IMG/VR virus record: IMGVR_UViG_3300007799_000009
Coordinates: 1-36,407 of that record
Reading direction: 5' to 3' (one strand)
Source of the DNA: a virus
Length of the DNA stretch: 36,407 bases
Shown: piece after piece, positions 35,108 to 36,407 of the stretch
How the letters are laid out: each line of letters starts with the position of its first letter
How positions within the stretch are numbered: the stretch's first letter is position 1
Translations under genes and position numbers: made by a program
Notes under the pieces: model-generated
The model's database searches: none
Told to the model about the DNA's origin: nothing
Seen by the model: the letters and a program-made list of their open reading frames with translations, nothing else

Positions 35108-35211
35108 CACACGGTGGGCCAGACCATGTCCTGTAGTTCACCCGCTTCTGTGCAGATGCCGATCATGCCGTGGAGGAGTCGCGCGAGCATGCGGTCCTGG
35201 TCACTCAACAC
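35107..35211 (-). pseudogene. MazG-like nucleotide pyrophosphohydrolase fragment
   Basis: From GTG 35211 or TTG 35208: DRMLARLLHGMIGICTEAGELQDMV then WPTV and stop. LLHGMIGICTEAGELQD fits the first catalytic helix of MazG-like NTP pyrophosphohydrolases (xxEAGE), but the later ExxD half is absent and the HNH endonuclease begins at this point (TGATG). The adjacent 35212-35342 holds only a 22-codon frame (35201-35269). Confidence 0.55.
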
Positions 35212-35342
35212 GGTCTCGGTTGAAGCGGATGTGTTGACGAAATTCGGTGTCTTCTCCGAACGGAGTCAATCCTGTTGAAATTCATTTGGCGTCATCGAAG
35301 CCTGATACCATAACGAGACCCCAATTCGTTAACGAGATAAAC

Positions 35343-35759
35343 CTACGTTCGACGCCAGTGTTCCAGTATCAGCTGTTCGAACGCCCTTGTTGTTGCAGCA
35401 TCGGCACCTGCGTCCCGCAGCACCCGTGCGATCTCCTCGACGGGAACGCATTTGGGGTTGTCGTAGAGCTGATGGAACTTTTCATTCCAGCCAACCAGTG
35501 GCTCGAACGTCACGCTAGCTCCCTTGAGCTTTTCGCAAACGCCTTTGCACTCGTCGCAGAGCGACATCGCGCCTTTGCGTCCGTCCTTGCCCGCTTCTGC
35601 TTCACGGGCGTACCAGGTCGGTTTATTGGTACAGCGACCCCAACGTCCGCCGACGTCCCCGCCCATGATCCACGGGTTGTACGCTGATTTCACGTCCGCT
35701 TGGCAGCGTGCGTGATCGACGGACTCGAGTGGCGCGAGCTGGTTCGTAGCCTTGGTCAT
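35343..35759 (-). CDS. conserved-type zinc-containing phage protein
   Basis: 138 residues; ATG overlaps the preceding TGA. HARCQADV, AYNPWIMGGDVGGRWGRCTNKPTWY and MSLCDECKG give four Cys spaced as in a small phage protein I recognise without a known function. The second half (VEEIARVLRDAGADAATTRAFEQLIL) is helical. Confidence 0.7.
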   Translation of the reverse strand: MTKATNQLAPLESVDHARCQADVKSAYNPWIMGGDVGGRWGRCTNKPTWYAREAEAGKDGRKGAMSLCDECKGVCEKLKGASVTFEPLVGWNEKFHQLYDNPKCVPVEEIARVLRDAGADAATTRAFEQLILEHWRRT

Positions 35760-36214
35760 GTGAGTCCTCGCAGCTTGGCCTCGACGTTGAGCACTTCGAG
35801 CCATTCCTTCCAGTCCTTCTTGAACTCGCCCTCGTCACGCGTCAGCTTCGCGATGGAGTTGCGCAAGTGTTGTTCGTCCATCTCGAACACATAGAGCTTG
35901 CGACCGTCCTTGGTCTCCCACTTCCCGAGCCGCACGGTCTCCTCTCGGATGTAGCCCGGCACGCACGCAGGACAGCCGCGGCAGATCACACATTTCATGC
36001 ACGACGGACCGTCGTACACGACAAGCGTTGGACCGAAGTGAATCCTGCAGCAGGTCAGGTATGAATCCCCGCCCTCGAGCCGCGCACACGTGTGAATCAG
36101 ACCGTCGTCGAATTTGTGGAAGTCACGCGCAACGTTGTAGGGTGGTTCGTAGTTGCCTGGAACGACGCTGTTGCGTGTTGTGTGCAACAGTCGACGAGAC
36201 TTCGTCGCCGTCAT
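35756..36214 (-). CDS. module protein with extra Cys cluster and charged C-terminus
   Basis: 152 residues. Residues ~35-80 hold a module (DDGLIHTCAR, YLTCCRIHFG, PSCMKC) that runs on into VICRGCPACVPG, giving seven Cys in all. The C-terminal half (KDGRKLYVFEMDEQHLRNSIAKL...DWKEWLEVLNVEAKL) is a charged helical region not shared with the other members. The ATG at 36214 overlaps nothing and has a weak SD. Confidence 0.68.
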   Translation of the reverse strand: MTATKSRRLLHTTRNSVVPGNYEPPYNVARDFHKFDDGLIHTCARLEGGDSYLTCCRIHFGPTLVVYDGPSCMKCVICRGCPACVPGYIREETVRLGKWETKDGRKLYVFEMDEQHLRNSIAKLTRDEGEFKKDWKEWLEVLNVEAKLRGLT

Positions 36215-36218
36215 GGCA

Positions 36219-36407
36219 CTAGTAGCCAAACCCAGACTCCGCCAGGTCGGCGCAACGGTCGCACTGGTACCCGCATTCCCGATCCGCCGGCGTCAGCACG
36301 TTCGGCGTTTTGCAGTTGGGACACGGCAGGTTTCGGGGATTCGTCGGCGTCTCGGCGCGCAACGCGCTATTGCCGCCGGGGTCCGCGAACTGAATGCCGC
36401 CGTCTCC
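36219..36407 (-). CDS. NLPCPNC / GYQCDRCAD zinc protein, 5' end outside window
   Basis: 62 codons visible, entering in frame from the right edge: SALRAETPTNPRNLPCPNC, PNVLTPADRECGYQCDRCAD and a short tail. The two CxxC pairs and wording match a very common small phage zinc-ribbon protein, from memory. Its N-terminus is not in the window. Confidence 0.78.
   Translation of the reverse strand, partial: GDGGIQFADPGGNSALRAETPTNPRNLPCPNCKTPNVLTPADRECGYQCDRCADLAESGFGY

Noticed and set aside
1-36407. tRNA genes or integrase/attachment site
   Set aside because: No cloverleaf with a CCA-type acceptor, no tyrosine or serine recombinase motif was seen.

Overview
The window looks like part of a tailed-phage genome (or a large prophage) of a high-GC bacterium. 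Genes are tightly packed and often share start and stop bases (ATGA, GTGA, TGATG, TAATG). There is a block of virion-fibre-type genes, many tiny zinc-binding proteins of kinds I associate with phages, a dCTP deaminase and HNH endonucleases. There are no rRNA, tRNA, transposase or ordinary host genes. Ribosome-binding sites are strong (AAGGAG, GGAGG). The host cannot be named from this sequence; a high-GC Gram-negative is only a guess.

Layout. (1) 1-5.2 kb, leftward: a coupled operon of small proteins around one large enzyme-like gene, a flavoprotein (CoaB-like)/class II aldolase fusion at 838-2178. It begins with two HNH-like proteins and three mini zinc-finger genes. (2) 5.2-5.6 kb: AT-richer divergent intergenic region. 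(3) 5.6-13.6 kb, rightward: a Myb/SANT-like protein followed by virion adhesion genes (fibre proteins, a tandem pair of carbohydrate-binding-like fibres, a BppU-like baseplate protein). (4) 13.6-36.4 kb, almost entirely leftward: accessory operons broken by four short rightward genes (a PD-(D/E)XK nuclease with zinc ribbons, a CheY-like receiver protein and two small unknowns). Recognisable genes include two HExxH proteins, a MGMFDT-type zinc ribbon, an AT-hook protein, a cupin-like protein, two Cys-Cys-Pro proteins, dCTP deaminase, two HNH endonucleases and a MazG-like fragment.

The outstanding feature is a hugely expanded family of tiny proteins carrying one 'H-C-C-C' module: (D/G)GLVH, then a Cys, then a terminal (V/P)TCLxC(I/L)A. 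I count about thirty genes with it. They lie in head-to-tail, translationally coupled strings at 3.2-5.1, 14.8-16.3, 17.5-19.1, 20.9-21.3, 24.2-27.6, 33.4-33.9 and 36 kb. Most are stand-alone proteins of 54-90 residues. Others have the module attached to HNH-like, winged-helix-like, zinc-ribbon or unrelated phage domains, and several copies are visibly decaying (a lost Cys, a frameshift, truncation).

A second outlier is a 1.1-kb stretch (21.4-22.5 kb) with no convincing gene, extreme strand asymmetry, a degenerate ~20-nt repeat and an intrinsic-type terminator at its leftward end. It is a candidate long non-coding RNA. There are also signs of recent sequence change: a palindromic 22-bp insertion that frameshifts a gene, two genes split by an in-frame TGA, and a 24-bp tandem repeat inside a coding sequence.
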